From assembly GCF_914767665.1 (NCBI RefSeq), contig NC_059502.1:186001-250000 (forward strand): DNA of 64,000 nucleotides. Reading direction: 5' to 3'. This DNA is from Harmonia axyridis. Its lineage: Eukaryota; Arthropoda; Insecta; Coleoptera; Coccinellidae. Position numbers and translations under genes: made by a program. The notes beneath the pieces are model-generated. The model saw only the letters and a list, made by a program, of their open reading frames with translations. It was not told the origin of the DNA and searched no databases. This document shows positions 22,481 through 34,270 of this stretch, piece by piece (within the stretch, counting starts at the first letter, position 1; every line of letters starts with the position of its first letter).

Positions 22481-23502
22481 AATGGGTACGGTTAACAACA
22501 AAATATGAAAGGCTGATCGTGCCACAATGACCTACATTTAAAATAATAAAAGTGACATGTCAGACAGATTCAAATTGCATTGAAAGAAGAGAACCTTACT
22601 TAGGTGACACAAAGAGAAGAGGAGTGTCAGTTCAGACTGGCAAAGCTGCACAGAAATTGTGTAATAGGAGCGTTTCGCTTCAAGAATATTTCCTCAGCTC
22701 CTAAATAAAATATACTCCCGAATGACTTATGACACAGTGCAAGAAAAGAATCGTGAAAGATGCAACAACCCTCTGCAGCGTTCAAACATCACCCAAACAC
22801 GAAACAATCCATCTCCGGAAGGTGAGACATTTTTCAACAACCATCTCCTAACAATGCTGCAAGAAATTCTCTTTAAATTACCCTAGAAATGCCTCTGGCA
22901 GCCCCTTTCTCAACCGTTCGTTAACTAACGACAAGAAGCGCGCTCACAGATATTGAATTTTTTATGGCAGTTGTTGGCGACTTCTGGAGAAGAGGCTGCA
23001 CCTGAGCCCCGAGCTATGGAACAGCCCCGATAATATGTCTCAATGATAACCGAGGCCACACGCAATCCAGCAACGAGTGAACTAACTCGCTGAGTGGGTT
23101 ATATTTCAAGGAAGAGGGCATTAAGACAGATCGGGGATGCTGAGCTGAAGTGGAGGAATTTTTCACGGAGATTGAGGGTCGAATTCGTCGGAAGTTGATT
23201 TTTTGACAGATGTGTTGATCGCCGTGTACTTATACACCGGAGATGCTTGTCGAAATATGCTGCTGCCTTATGTATGGGACGTACGAGAGCTGCCATGTTT
23301 AATAGTGGCTCATCCAGAGGGATTTATTGCTTCCTCTTTGGACCTCTGGATGTTCGGGATGATCCTGGGGCAGTTGATGAAAACAGACCTTTGGGAATTT
23401 ATTAGATAGACTGGAACAGTCTATCAATCTCAACTTTTACCTAGGTGATATGATTATCATTTTATTAATTTGTAATTTTTTGGTATTAATAGATAATGCT
23501 AG
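22481..23502. other. Unassigned DNA, possible LINE 3' remnants
   Basis: AT-rich part to about 22720, then moderately GC-rich. At 23280-23420 the plus strand ends in TDLWEFIR, a stop, then TGTVYQ, which resembles the last residues of RNase H-bearing LINEs; this is weak. No host gene is recognised. Confidence 0.35.
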
Positions 23503-23504
23503 TA

Positions 23505-24443
23505 AAGGGTGTTTTTTTTTAGAGCTATAGAACTTTAAATTGCAATAAAACAACGATGGATTACAAGATTGACATGAATTTTATTTATCCGCAAGATAAT
23601 CTTATGGCATTACATTTTAAATATGATTTCTGGCATATGACCGCCACGACTGGCTCGGATGTAGTCCAATCTGGACGTCCAATTTACGATGACTTTTTCC
23701 AACATTTGTGGCCGTATATCGGCAATAACACGGTGAATATTGTCTTCCAAATGGTCAAGGGTTTGTGGCTTATCCGCATAGACCAAAGACTTTACATAGC
23801 CCCACAGAAAGTAGTCTAGCGGTGTTAAATCACAAGATATTGGAGGCCAATTCACAGGTCCAAAACGTGAAATTAGGCGGTCACCAAACGTGTTTTTCAA
23901 TAAATCGATTGTGGCACGAGCTGTGTGACATGTTGCGCCATCTAGTTGGAACCACAGCTCCTGGAAATCATGGTTGTTCAATTCAGGAATGAAAAAGTTA
24001 GTAATCATGGCTCCATACCGATCACCATTGACTGTAACGTTCTGGCCATCATCGTTTTTGAAGAAGTACGGACCAATGATTCCACCAGCCCATAAAGCGC
24101 ACCAAACAGTCAGTTTTTCTGGATGTAACGGTGTTTCGACATACACTTGAGGATTAGCTTCACTCCAAATGCGGCAGTTTTGTTTGTTTACGTAGCCATT
24201 CAAATAGAAGTGCGCTTCATCGCTTAACAAAATAAAATGGACGTAGTGCGCGATACGTATTCCGCACAGAACCATTATTTTCGAAATAAAATTGCACTAT
24301 TTGCAAGCGTTGTTCAGGCGTGAGTCTACTCATGATGAATTGCCAAACCAAACTGAGAATAAATTACTTGACAGCTGTTAAATCGGTCGCTATCTTGAAC
24401 AGCAATGCCAACTTAAAGTTATATCCCGAAAAAAAGCACCCGT
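23505..24443 (-). mobile_element. DD41D mariner-like element, copy 2, 939 bp
   Basis: TA at 23503-23504 and 24444-24445. The left end, AAGGGTGTTTTTTTTT, is the element's 3' end; the right end is its 5' end, ACGGGTGCTTTTTTTCGGG on the minus strand. Same length as copy 9. The minus strand carries a short N-terminal frame starting at an ATG near 24331 (SRLTPEQRLQIVQFYFENNG), which stays open across the shared deletion junction but out of the catalytic frame and stops soon after it, and then the catalytic frame listed separately. No other size change is evident, so this is a good representative of the shortened form. Confidence 0.94.
23610..24275 (-). pseudogene. 221-codon catalytic-domain frame of DD41D transposase
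   Basis: The longest uninterrupted reading frame in the window. It opens at an ATG that is out of frame in the parental gene (AATGGTTCTG), reads MVLCGIRIAHYVHFILL, crosses the deletion junction, and then follows the transposase frame. Catalytic residues are all present: Asp19 in LSDEAHF, Asp112 in FQLDGATCHTA and Asp154 in TPLDYFLW, with 41 residues between the last two. NKQNCRIW, HPEKLTVWCALWAGG and the end RGGHMPEIIFKM are intact. The N-terminal DNA-binding domain is absent, so the product, if made, could not recognise TIRs in the normal way. It is classed as a pseudogene, with the caveat that a catalytic-only protein is possible. Confidence 0.85.
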
Positions 24444-24445
24444 TA

Positions 24446-25100
24446 GATACTGAATGCTACAATGTATTAAGAATTTCAAATCTCACAAAAAGGAGATGAA
24501 GAAACCAAAAAAGGACTATACTTTAGTGAAGAAGGAGAAATCATTTTTGCACGTTATGTAGAAAAATGATAAAAATGAACCAGTTTCAAGCTGGTGAAGC
24601 TAGACATATCGTCCACAGATCGTCAAGTTAGGCACTTCAAATAACTAAAGCTATGAAACCGTAGATCGGTTTAGATCAGATTAGAGTTCAGGTTGGGGTC
24701 TGTTGGCTAGATTTCAGTATTCTGGAACTGTTATTAGTTTAATCCTTCATTCTCTACTCTGCTTAACAATTTATAAGGGAATTCCATGGAAGTGCTGACT
24801 ATAACTTGATAAGGATTAAGAAATGGGTTGCTCAGAAATGTTCTTCTTCGCACATTTCACTTAATGTGTTCAGCTGTTTTCATGTTGCAATGAATGAATA
24901 TTTGATTTATTGACAAGTCCATACGGTGTAGAAATAAAGTTCAACATTCCTCCAATGATTGCTCAGCTGATGACAGCTACATGATTTTTTTTTAGGATGA
25001 GGTAAAGTTCCATGAATCTTTTTGATGTACAATTCCAGATATATTCTTTTATTCTTGAGCTCCTAGTATGGAACTGCTGCTCTATTTTTTGAGTTACTGA
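24446..25100. other. Unassigned non-coding DNA
   Basis: AT-rich without recognised repeats or frames. Confidence 0.4.
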
Positions 25101-25280
25101 GGAAGTAAGGAGGGCAAAAGATCAATAGGAAGAAGAAGAAACTCATGGTTGAAGAGCTTGAGAGAATGGTACAATTGCAACAATCGCAACAACTGTCAAT
25201 TGCTTAGATCTGCAGTATCGAGAATAGGCATAGCTTTGAACTTCGGAACGAAGACGCACCTGAAGAAGAAAAAGAGATAA
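25101..25280 (+). pseudogene. LINE 3' end (C-terminal tail of ORF2)
   Basis: Plus-strand frame reads GKRSIGRRRNSWLKSLREWY, then LLRSAVSRIGIALNFG, ending in an AAGAAGAAAAAGAG tail. The series G-R-R-R-x-S-W-L-x-x-L-R-E-W followed by F/L-x-R-A-V-S-x-x-x-I-A is the C-terminus of a common insect LINE group. About 50 codons remain. It is a different family from 15262-15478. Confidence 0.75.
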
Positions 25281-27104
25281 AACTAATCAGCTTAGCTAGA
25301 AAGTAGGTATGCGATTTCAAGATAACAACTAAAAATAACTAGAGTTAGGAGTTGAGGATGGAAAGGGTTTTCAACAACCATACTTGGATTTTTTGAGTAC
25401 GAAAGTGGCTGTTGCCATCATAGTAGGCTATTCAAAAGGAAACCTTTCATTGGAAAACCCTTTGGGATAATACCCCGGTAAGTGAGGCTGGAGAATAACT
25501 GGATGTAAGTTCGCAAAAAAGTGTTTTCAACAATAACAAAAGTTCTAATTCAAACTGTCAGTGGTGGTTTGGTAGAACCGCCCAAGAGAATTCCTATAAA
25601 GTAGATGACCCCAAAACAAGCACTCGAACAGTTTGCGGTTCGAAAAAGGAAGAATTTAAAAGCCATTCACACGCCCTCCGAAATCTGGAACGGATGCTGC
25701 CTTAGCCGCAGCTCTCACCGTCAACTAAATTCCCTGGAAATTATTATCCCACTCCCGGAGTATCGCGAACCGAGGGCGGTCACGAGGCAATCTGGAAAAT
25801 ATTTTAATTACCGCAAGCTCGCATAAATTTCAAGGATGGACGGTTATTCGAATTGCCTAATTCCTGGGGCGTTGCCGCCATCTTACGTTGCCGAGAAAGT
25901 GAGCGTATAAATTTCGCTTCAATTGCGAAGGTGGCGCTGTTTCACGGCTCAGGAGATCCCGGCCAAGGGAAAAAGCCCCGAGTTTAATGCAAACCCTCGT
26001 TTTCTACCAACCGAAAACAATTTCAAATTGATCGTGGGGCCAGTTCTGGTATTTTACGTTTGTTCACGCACACTGCGATGATGTAATCATCATAAAATAC
26101 GATATTAATTAAAATAATAAATCGTCAAACTGGTCGTCTTGGTCAGGAAACCAACTTCACCGAGCAAATTGAAAAATGCTATGGTATTCTGAATTATACA
26201 GAGTTTACGGAAGACGTGGTTAGTCAAGGAAGTCAAAAAGGTTATGCTCTAAAAAACTGCATTTAAACGATCATTTGAAACATTTACTGGTATTAAATCA
26301 TTATTGAAAATCAAACCCCAAACGTTGACGCTAAAACGTTGCTGAAATCATCTTGGTCTAATGACTGGTTGTTGATGAAACCATTAACAAAATTCTATAT
26401 TACATTAACTAGTATATTTTCGTTAGTCGGCCTGCTTTTAATTCATACGCGAAAATAAATTATTACAAACTCTTGCTACGAAAACGAATCGATTTATATT
26501 CGTAGAAAAATATTCAGAACACCCTATATAGAACTTTTATCAGCTATTTTTTGGTATATCCGAAAAAAATTTATTAGGCGGAATTTTTAATGTCACTTAT
26601 ACTTTCATTTTCCATCCGGTGGAAATGATGGATTACCGCTCCCTGATTCGCGCTAAAGCATTGGTGTGAAAAATATGGTTCGATATACATATATGAAGCT
26701 GAAATGATTGCCAAATAAGCACAGTCCAATTAAAACCATACAGGCAGAATGTATTCGGATTTTTGTGGTTTTCATGGATGCGCTTAATGGCTTGAATATT
26801 TTCAATGGAACGAATTTAATTTGAATCAGTTCAATGGCTATATTTTGTCCAGTTCGTATTGATTTTCAGTATGAACTTATTGAAATTTACAGTCATAGAA
26901 AAATAATGAACTTCTGCAATCTTCTAGATCCTATTCAGTAGTGTCACTTTTCATAACAAGCCTGTGCTTATCTGGCGAACGTAGTAAGGCAACACTCTCT
27001 CCACCGGTGGTAGATAAGTAGAGCTTTTCGATGAACTTGACAGTCAAAATAAAAAAAAAATCTTCGTTTTGTTCATGATATTTGAGGTACAGATTGATTA
27101 GTTA
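25281..27104. other. Unassigned non-coding DNA
   Basis: A GC-richer island at 25600-26050 contains no convincing exon. ACACCCTATATAG at about 26519 resembles element ends but has no partner. The rest is AT-rich and featureless. Confidence 0.4.
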
Positions 27105-27106
27105 TA

Positions 27107-28162
27107 ACTGGTGTTTTTTTTCGAGGTATATAACTTTAAGTTGGCATTTCTGTTCAAGATTGCGACTGATTTAACAGCTGTCAAGTGATTTATTCTGAGT
27201 TTGATTTGGCAATTCATCTTGAATAGACTCACGCCTGAGTAACGCTTGCAAATAGTGCAATTTCATTTCGAAAATAATGGTTCTGTGCGGAATACGTATC
27301 GCGCACTACGTCCATTTTATTTTGTTTAGCGATGAAGCGCACTTCTGGTTGAATGGCTACGTCAATAAACAAAACTGCCGCATTTGGAGTGAAGCTAATC
27401 CTCAAGTGTATGTCGAACCACCGGTACATCCAGAAAAACTGACTGTTTGATGCGCTTTATGGGCTCGTGGAATCATTGGTCTGTACCCTTCAAAAACAAT
27501 GATGGCCAGAATGTTACAGTCAATGGTGATCGGTATAGAGCCATGATTACTTTTTCATTCCTGAATTGAACAACCATGATGTCCAGGAGCTGTGGTTTTT
27601 TTTTTTTTTTTTAATACGCATCTCTCGGGAAAGGACTGAGCTTATAACGCCCTTTCAAGCGCCCCGAGATGAATTTATCATAGAAGAAATCGGTTTGTGC
27701 TTGTCTTAAACTGCTGTTCCAACAAGACGGCGCAACAAGTCACACAGCTCGTGCCACAATCGATTTATTGAAAGACACTTTTGGTGACTGCCTACTTTCA
27801 CGTTTTGGACCTGTAAATTGGCCTCCAAGATCTTGTGATTTAACACCGCTAGACTACTTTCTGTGGGGCTATATAAAGTCATTGGTCTATGCGGATAAGC
27901 CACAAACCCTTGACAATTTGGAAGACAACATTCGCCGTGTTATTGCCGATATACGGTCACAAATGTTGGAAAAAGTCATCGAAAATTGGACGTCCAAATT
28001 GGACTACATCCGAGCCAGCCGTGGCGGTCATATGCCAGAAATCATATTCAAAATGTAATGCCACAAGATTATCTTGCGGATAAATAAAATTCATGTCAAT
28101 CGAATAATCCATCGTTGTTTTATTGCAATTTAAAGTTCTAGAGCTCTAAACAAAACAACCTT
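27107..28162 (+). mobile_element. DD41D mariner-like element, copy 3, with nested insertion
   Basis: TA at 27105-27106 and 28163-28164. Ends ACTGGTGTTTTTTTT and the complement of AAGGTTGTTTTG, each with one or two changes from the other copies. Carries the shared deletion junction (CGTCCATTTTATTTTGTTTAG at 27300-27320). It is 1056 bp because about 120 bp of other DNA sits inside (27597-27716). Without that it would match the 0.94-kb form. A one-base loss near 27550 and the insertion break the catalytic frame. The 96-codon frame at 27768-28058 keeps the third catalytic motif and the normal C-terminus. Confidence 0.93.
27597..27716 (-). mobile_element. Short LINE/SINE 3' end nested in DD41D copy 3
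   Basis: Interrupts the word CTGTGGTTCCAACAAGACGG of the host element. Starts with about 17 T residues, meaning a poly(A) tail on the minus strand, preceded in that orientation by GGGCGTTATAAGCTCAG and TTCCCGAGAGATGCGTATT, typical of a retroelement 3' UTR. The flanks CTGTGGTT and CTGCTGTT may be an imperfect target duplication. Heavily 5'-truncated and non-coding. Confidence 0.7.
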
Positions 28163-28164
28163 TA

Positions 28165-29118
28165 TAAATAAACTCGAAAATATTGCGAAACTGAGCGGTT
28201 ACATAATGCAATCCCCAAATTGTTAATATCCAATATTTTTTAGTGAAAACAGAAACTGAAAAACTTGCTTCAATCATTGTGATAATTACTGAAAACCAGC
28301 AGGCATCAAAGATACGTGTTAGACTAGATGTAAACAAAGGCCCTATTCCCAAATGTCTTAATTCCTTTGTGGAATAATCGAAACGTAGAGCCCGACAGTG
28401 GTGGTGGCCCATGACAAGTTGCTTCTGCCCGGTGTAGAATAAACTACCCATTAAGCTTATTCCTTGGGGCGAAACCCATTTCTCCGGGAAAAAGAACACG
28501 ACAGGTTTCATGTCAGCCGGCAATAAGCCAGGCAAAGAGCGCGATCAACATTCTTTCTTGTGCCTCGCAAATGGCGAATAGTCAAACATTGTTAGGGGTG
28601 GATTTTCGCACTAACTGATTTTTATCGGGGATAATTGGAAGGCGGTTGTTCCACTGTGTGTACCGTGATAACTGCCCGGAATGAATCAGATCTCGGTTTT
28701 CATTGAATTCCAACGGAAGAATTTTCTAGGAATTGTGAAAGCGTTAATGTGGATTTTTATTCTAACTTTCGAGATATTAAATTATTATTATTATATGTAT
28801 TTCATTTATACCCAAGTTATAAGGAAATTGGGCATTCGGCATTGTTTTAATGTGACAGTGATAGGATAGGCAGCTCTTAAAAATCCAGTTGGTCTAGAAT
28901 TCTAGATAGAAGAGCAGAAATAACCTGAAATGAATTGGTAGTGAGAAAGTCAATTGAATGAAGCCCACAAGACTGTATGTTATACAAAGATGTTTGTTGT
29001 GCAGCGAAACTGATATGAACCCTGCTATGTGGACTAGATTCCCTATTTGGTGTGCTTGGGGTAGATTAGCTGGAAGAAATTCTTTAGATCATCTAAAGGA
29101 TATTCCAGTAAGAGGTTT
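28165..29118. other. Unassigned non-coding DNA
   Basis: A 129-codon minus-strand frame (28146-28535) overlaps the end of copy 3 and shows no motif. GC is raised at 28380-28680. Nothing is recognised. Confidence 0.35.
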
Positions 29119-29310
29119 CATTTTGAATAGCCCGATATTTGGACAACTGTCACTATTGAAGCTGTCATAAATTGACACTTTTCATTCAAAAACTACGTCA
29201 TTACTGAAAATGGAAATACACGCTTCAACAACGCATTGAAATTGTTAAAATTCACTACAAAAATAGTGAATAGTCGCAATTCGCAAAACTAAAGCACTTT
29301 CTCAGCCGAG
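29119..29310 (+). mobile_element. 5' fragment of second mariner-type family
   Basis: Contains AATAGCCCGATATTTGGACA (compare 7445-7465), GAAGCTGTCAT and then an N-terminal-like stretch with CACGCTTCAACAACGCATTG, CATTGAAATTGTTAAAATTC and CACTAC, nearly identical to 37565-37605. Decays after about 29300. There is no catalytic part. Confidence 0.65.
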
Positions 29311-30038
29311 GTTTTTGTTTACCAAAAATTATCGGCAATAACTTCATATAGCTGAGCTTTCAGGCAAATCCTAACCGAAATCCCAACTCAACATTGCCAT
29401 CAACCTGTTTCATACACATCGAATCATGGAACAGAGGCGTACGTTAGTGTTATCCAACACCGTCGATCAATCGAAACCGATCAAAAAAACATAAATATTC
29501 ACCGGTAAGATTTGCATTGCAAATACGTTATTAAACATGAACGCGAATACCTATCGAAAAAGCGGGCAGAATTTGAATGACAAACGGTCTTCGATTCTCT
29601 CGCTGTTGCCAAACTTCGTCCCCACCCCACCGGTATAAATCAAGCGCGCTAATGAAATAAATCAAGGGTTTAACTCCCAATCAAAACGGTGGTTTTCGTG
29701 CACAGATACACGGCCCACAAAATGCTGCACTCTGTGATTTACTATTTGCCACGGTAATCTAGATCTGGAACTATTATTATAATTCCGGGAATAGATGCCG
29801 TTATAGATCATACGCTTTAGGTGAAACGTGTTCGGTTTGGTCATATTTATATTGCTATTTATCCTAAACTTTTACGATATGTCGGGTTTTCATTTTTGAT
29901 TTAAAACCGATCTATAGTTTGCACGGTAGGATCGTAAATCTTGGGTTCAAATTTTCCATTGGAGTGTCTTGCTACCTTTCCTAACAGTTTTGGGCAGAAA
30001 AATTTGTAGGCATTTTTAAAATTTCATTATTCAATACA
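29311..30038. other. Unassigned non-coding DNA
   Basis: Slightly GC-richer around 29560-29780, AT-rich otherwise. No element or gene is recognised. Confidence 0.4.
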
Positions 30039-30040
30039 TA

Positions 30041-30986
30041 CAGGGTGTCCCGGGAAGAATGCGACAAACAAATACCATGAATTAGAGTCATCAAGGAGGA
30101 CCCGTATCAAAAGGTTTCAATCGCCTGAGCGCCTTCGTTTGGGATATACAGGGTGATGTTCATGTTAATCAAGAATTAATTCAAACAAAAGACAGAGACA
30201 GGTTGCTTCATCTTATGAGTGAAATTTCACTGTTGAATAACTCTTTAACTAATCGACCGAATAATTTCTAGTTTTGAAGTTTTGTCATCATTTCCTATCG
30301 CCTTTCTTCAATATTTCTGAATTCGAGTAAATCAGATCCGGACCAGGAAAATTTCAGACTTTTCCTATTTTCGTGAATATTGGATCACCCTGTACGTGAA
30401 CTGAATATTCACGAAAATAGGAGTCTGAAATTTTCCTAGTCCGGATCTGATTTACTCAAATTCAGAAATATTGAAGGAAGGCGATAGTAAAGGGCGACAA
30501 AACTTCAAAAATTGAAATTATTCGGTGGATTTCTTGAAGAGTTATTGAACTAAAAAATTTCACTCATAAGGGAATGTTTATTGATCACCCTGTATGACCA
30601 TGCCAAGCCGAAATTTAGACTTTTTATAATGAATTGATTCTTTGTGGTTCCGAAAACGGAAAAAAATAATAATGTTCACGTACAGGGTGATCCAATATTC
30701 ACGAAAATAGAAAAAGTCTGAAATTTTCCTAGTCCGAATCTGATTTACTCGAATTCAAGAATATTAAAGGAGGGCGATAGGAAAGGGTGACAAAACTTCA
30801 AAATTTGAAATTATTCGGTCGATTAGTTAAAGAGTTATTGAACTGTAAAATTTCACTCATAAGATGAACATCACCCTGTATATCCCCAACAAAGGCACTC
30901 AGGCGATTGAAACATCTTGATACGGGTCCTCCATGATGACCTTAATTTATGGTATTCGTTTGTCGCATTCTTCCCAGGACACCCTG
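30041..30986. mobile_element. 946-bp foldback element with nested CAGGGTG modules
   Basis: TA flanks at 30039-30040 and 30987-30988. The ends CAGGGTGTCCCGGGAAGAAT and its inverted counterpart continue as long arms, about 30041-30406 on the left and 30675-30986 on the right; the left arm has an extra segment of about 50 bp after 30165. Inside each arm a second CAGGGTGAT block recurs at about 30151 and 30387 and at their mirror positions. A third copy of the inner module (30403-30600) lies in the centre in the right-arm orientation. All parts are non-coding. It can form a large cruciform. Confidence 0.85.
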
Positions 30987-31039
30987 TATAATTGCCTGAG
31001 AGGTCAATGAATCAATTTTCGCTACCATTTTTCTATTAT

Positions 31040-31325
31040 GATTTGTCTTAAGCCTCCAAATAAGCCTCAGTTTCGACGATTAGCTAAATTTCTTTCCAGC
31101 AAGCATTCTCTTGAGCACTGAAAACAGGTAAAAGTCATATCCGGAGAATAGGGTGAATGCGGAAGTAATTCGAAGCCAAATTTATGCAGTTTGCCATTTT
31201 TCATTGATTTGTGTCACTGACTGATATCTTTAGAGTCCCAGCTATCTCAATCAACTTTACCTAACAGTAAGCCAGAACTAATTTATGTACTTTTTTGGTA
31301 TTTTCGTGGGTGTTTCCATACGAAA
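31040..31325 (-). pseudogene. Deleted DD34D mariner, same lineage as 55529-56660
   Basis: Minus strand reads THENTKKVHKLVLAYC, stop, VKLIEIAGTLKIS (the N-terminal helix-turn-helix), then after a large deletion KSMKNGKLHKFGFELLPHSP and YSPDM, followed by a decayed segment in which the third catalytic Asp is lost, and ECLLERNLA. The same words occur at 55910-55990 and 56455-56600, so it is the same family. No TIR was identified. Confidence 0.8.
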
Positions 31326-31330
31326 AGACG

Positions 31331-31859
31331 CAAAAAAATCTGTAGCAATTCCCTATTAATATTCCCCACTCTGACTGCGGCTCCAATCCCGATCCCACGT
31401 TGGGTGTAAATCCAGGAAATAATCAAATTAAACGCCTCCACAAAAACGATGGTCTCACCGACCTGATTAAGATGGCATCATCAGTCAGTTTCACGGCAAG
31501 ATAGCAATTCGATTGCGCGTATAATTTCGTGCACATGCCTTGTATCGGGTATCTTCCCTATAATTCCATTTTAACTTTGAGAAACGCCCCGGGCAAAGAC
31601 GATAAAGGCAAAAATGCAGCGTTATAAATAGAATTGCCCCGGGCTCTCCATAATACAATGATCCTGTTGTAGCTATTACATCCCAGGTTGTTGGAAAGCG
31701 AGGTAACTTTGGATTTTCATTTTCGACGTATTGTTGTACTTGTCGTTTTTTTCTGATAGCGTTTATCCGTCGTTTTAAACTTTATTCTTCCTATCTCGGT
31801 CTGTGTTATCATAGACTACTACAGATGTTTCAGTCTCCGCAACGTTGCGGACGTTTTTG
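31331..31859. other. Unassigned non-coding DNA
   Basis: GC-richer around 31370-31690, otherwise featureless. Confidence 0.4.
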
Positions 31860-32090
31860 TTACCTCGAATCTGGTCTATTGGTATTTATGAAGCTCGATC
31901 TATAAAAAACGATTACATTTGAGGAAGCTGTGGCCAATATTTTAGGAGATATTACAACTCTTGTAGAGATTGCTTTTTTATCGATTTTTTCCAAATTTCG
32001 AGTTGAAACTGTGAGATTTTCGATGAATCAGTGAGCAGGGTTCCTTAATCAGCCGAATTTTGAATTCGCCCGAAAATTTCTAGGATTTTT
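31860..32090 (-). repeat. Dispersed repeat, copy of the 50370/50890 family
   Basis: In reverse orientation this matches 50370-50700 and 50890-51160. Shared blocks are GAAATTTTCGGGCGA, GGCTGATTAAGGAAC, GATTCATCG, TTTCAACTCGAAA, a poly(A)-rich GAAAAAATC block and a CTAAAATATTGGCCACAG block. Non-coding, with no terminal repeats seen. Confidence 0.7.
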
Positions 32091-33939
32091 CCTACATGGG
32101 AAGTTTTTCAGATACTTTCGGGAATTTTCTTTGATTCTAATCAAACCAAAATTTTGTCATCATCAAATTATCAGTAAAAAACATGTTGAACAGCTCAAAT
32201 CAGAGCAACCCTTGAGATCTGATCCTAGTCTGATAATTTCATGTTTCAAGAGTTATCGTGTGCACAGCCAGAAAGATGGCATCGATAAGAAATACTATGG
32301 AGCTTTTTCATGCAGTCAGAGTTGAAAAACAAATTTTCGTCCTCCGTAGCGATTTACCGAAACCGAGCAACCAATCAGAATTCAGCGTGGTGCGGAATAT
32401 CCACGTTCGAAAATAACCGTTTTCGATTAAATCCGTTTGAGCGGTAAATGATATTCAACTTTAATGCCCTCCCTCAATCAACGAAATCAGCAGATCAAAG
32501 CTGCATCGATGAATCGATAATATCGCGGTTACGTCAAACAATTCCCCTCTAATTGGACGCGAGCTCCATCGTTGTCATTATATTTATTAAGTTTATCCCG
32601 GTTCATTTCGGAGCCTGCTGAATCGCCAGTTCGGCCTGCTGCGATTGGAGGAATCGATCTTGTTTGCATTCGAACTCGGCAAATGTTTGACATCCAGGCC
32701 AAACGGAATCGAAGATGAAACAAAACGTAATTAGATATTTTCATGGCAGGGGCGATATCCTAAATAACTCATCGAATTGATGAGTAACATTTCATACAAC
32801 CAATCAACTACAGATTCAAGAAATTGGCTCAAATAGGCATAAGGCGATACAAATTGTTACAAAACCATTAGACTTCCCTGAATAACATTGAACGTGAAGA
32901 AGTACATATTTCTGAGATATATTCAGAGTAAAAGATTGACTAGAAATTAGCTTTCCAGAATTGTGACCAATTGGATTTCAGGACTTCTCAATTTCGATAG
33001 ATTTTGTTTGATATTTTTCAAACCTAGTTCTGAATGAACGCCCAGTTAAACAGTAACAACACACTAATATCCAGTTAAGCTTAACTGCCATGTAGAATAT
33101 TTTGACAGGGAATTCTACGTTAGCAGCTATACTAGATGCAGAGCAAACGAGAGAAACAATTGTCCCAATTCATGAATTTTACATCTTCAAGGCCACCATG
33201 TAGACCAAGAAGAAGAACTAAGGGAAGAACAGACCAATGAGATACGTGGTCTGTTACGTTCTTCTAAATAATTCCATCGCTAACTTTCGTCAACGTGTCG
33301 ATATGCTTTTTCCGCGTTTTCCCAGACCTCGTCGGCCTGAAAACTGTGTTTTTCCCCAGAATGGAACACGCTTATTACCCCGAGTAACGTCATAACGCTG
33401 GATGACGTCGTTCCTCGGGGAACACATGAGACATGTATATGAATAAATTCGACGACAGCGACGGGTCCCGAGGGGACGCAGAGGAAGAGGGGGGGCGTGA
33501 GAACGCGTACTTTTTGTTTGGGAGGTAATGGATAATTTTCGGGTTGGGTTTTTTGAGGAGGAAGTAATTTTCGTCGCCAAGGGAAAAGTTACTCCATGAT
33601 GTTATATGATGGAGGAAAAATTGAAAAAGGAGTATGGATATATCAATACTTCGTCCTTAGGAAGTTTCTTTTTGTATGTTGGTTAGATGTAAATTCAATA
33701 CACTGCCTTGCCAAAGAAGTTTTTAGCCACTATTCATAGTTTTTTCAACTAGGACATCTTCAATCGCCTCCTTTATAACTTCAAGCTTACTCCAACTTGT
33801 TTTCCACAGAAAGAGTTACATAAGGAAGCAAGTAAGCTATAGCTCAGCCAATGGAATGACTACGAAATAACTCTGATCTGTCTACAGATTAAATTTGCAC
33901 TCTGCAAATAGGTCACGGAAATATCTGAAGATGTAGCAC
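32091..33939. other. Unassigned non-coding DNA
   Basis: GC-richer stretches at 32340-32740 and 33270-33560. The 96-codon minus-strand frame at 33290-33580 is low-complexity and basic. A RPRRRTKGR-like run at 33190-33220 might be another LINE tail but is too short to call. Confidence 0.35.
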
Positions 33940-34270
33940 ACAAATGGACAGAACTCGCCAACCTAGGAAATTTTGAGACAGCCATTTCTCATGGTTTACG
34001 TTGGATTGTCAAAAAGCTAAATGATCTAATGACTTCTCTACCAGAAAATAGGCACAAATTCCTACAAGAAAAAAAGCACTCTCGAAGAATCTTCCTGGGT
34101 TAATCATTCCAAAAAGCTTCTTTGGACTAGTGGATATCAAACGATGACATTCCTTAGTCAATGGTTCTTTCCACGTCACTCACATAGTGGGCTCTCAATA
34201 GAATGCCATTTGAATATCATATTATTACAATGACCGAGTTGATTTGAAGTACAGCAAATTTCCCTAGGAA
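33940..34270 (+). pseudogene. LINE remnant related to 13790-14400
   Basis: Contains WTELANLGNFETAISHGLRW (33950-34010) and then a segment alignable at the DNA level with 14015-14200: AAGAATCTTCCTGGG, ATTCCAAAAAGCTTCTT, TGGTTCTTTCCAC and GTGGGCTC words in the same order. It corresponds to the spacer between RNase H and the Cys/His motif. Reading frames are destroyed. Confidence 0.55.

Noticed and set aside
28146..28535. 129-codon minus-strand open frame
   Set aside because: Starts in unique DNA and ends inside the 3' end of DD41D copy 3. Residues show no family and it cannot predate that insertion as a gene.
33180..33260. Another LINE tail (RPRRRTKGR)
   Set aside because: Only about nine residues match the pattern and the following tryptophan block is absent.
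33290..33580. 96-codon minus-strand basic frame
   Set aside because: Low-complexity Ser/Thr/Arg composition and no supporting signals.
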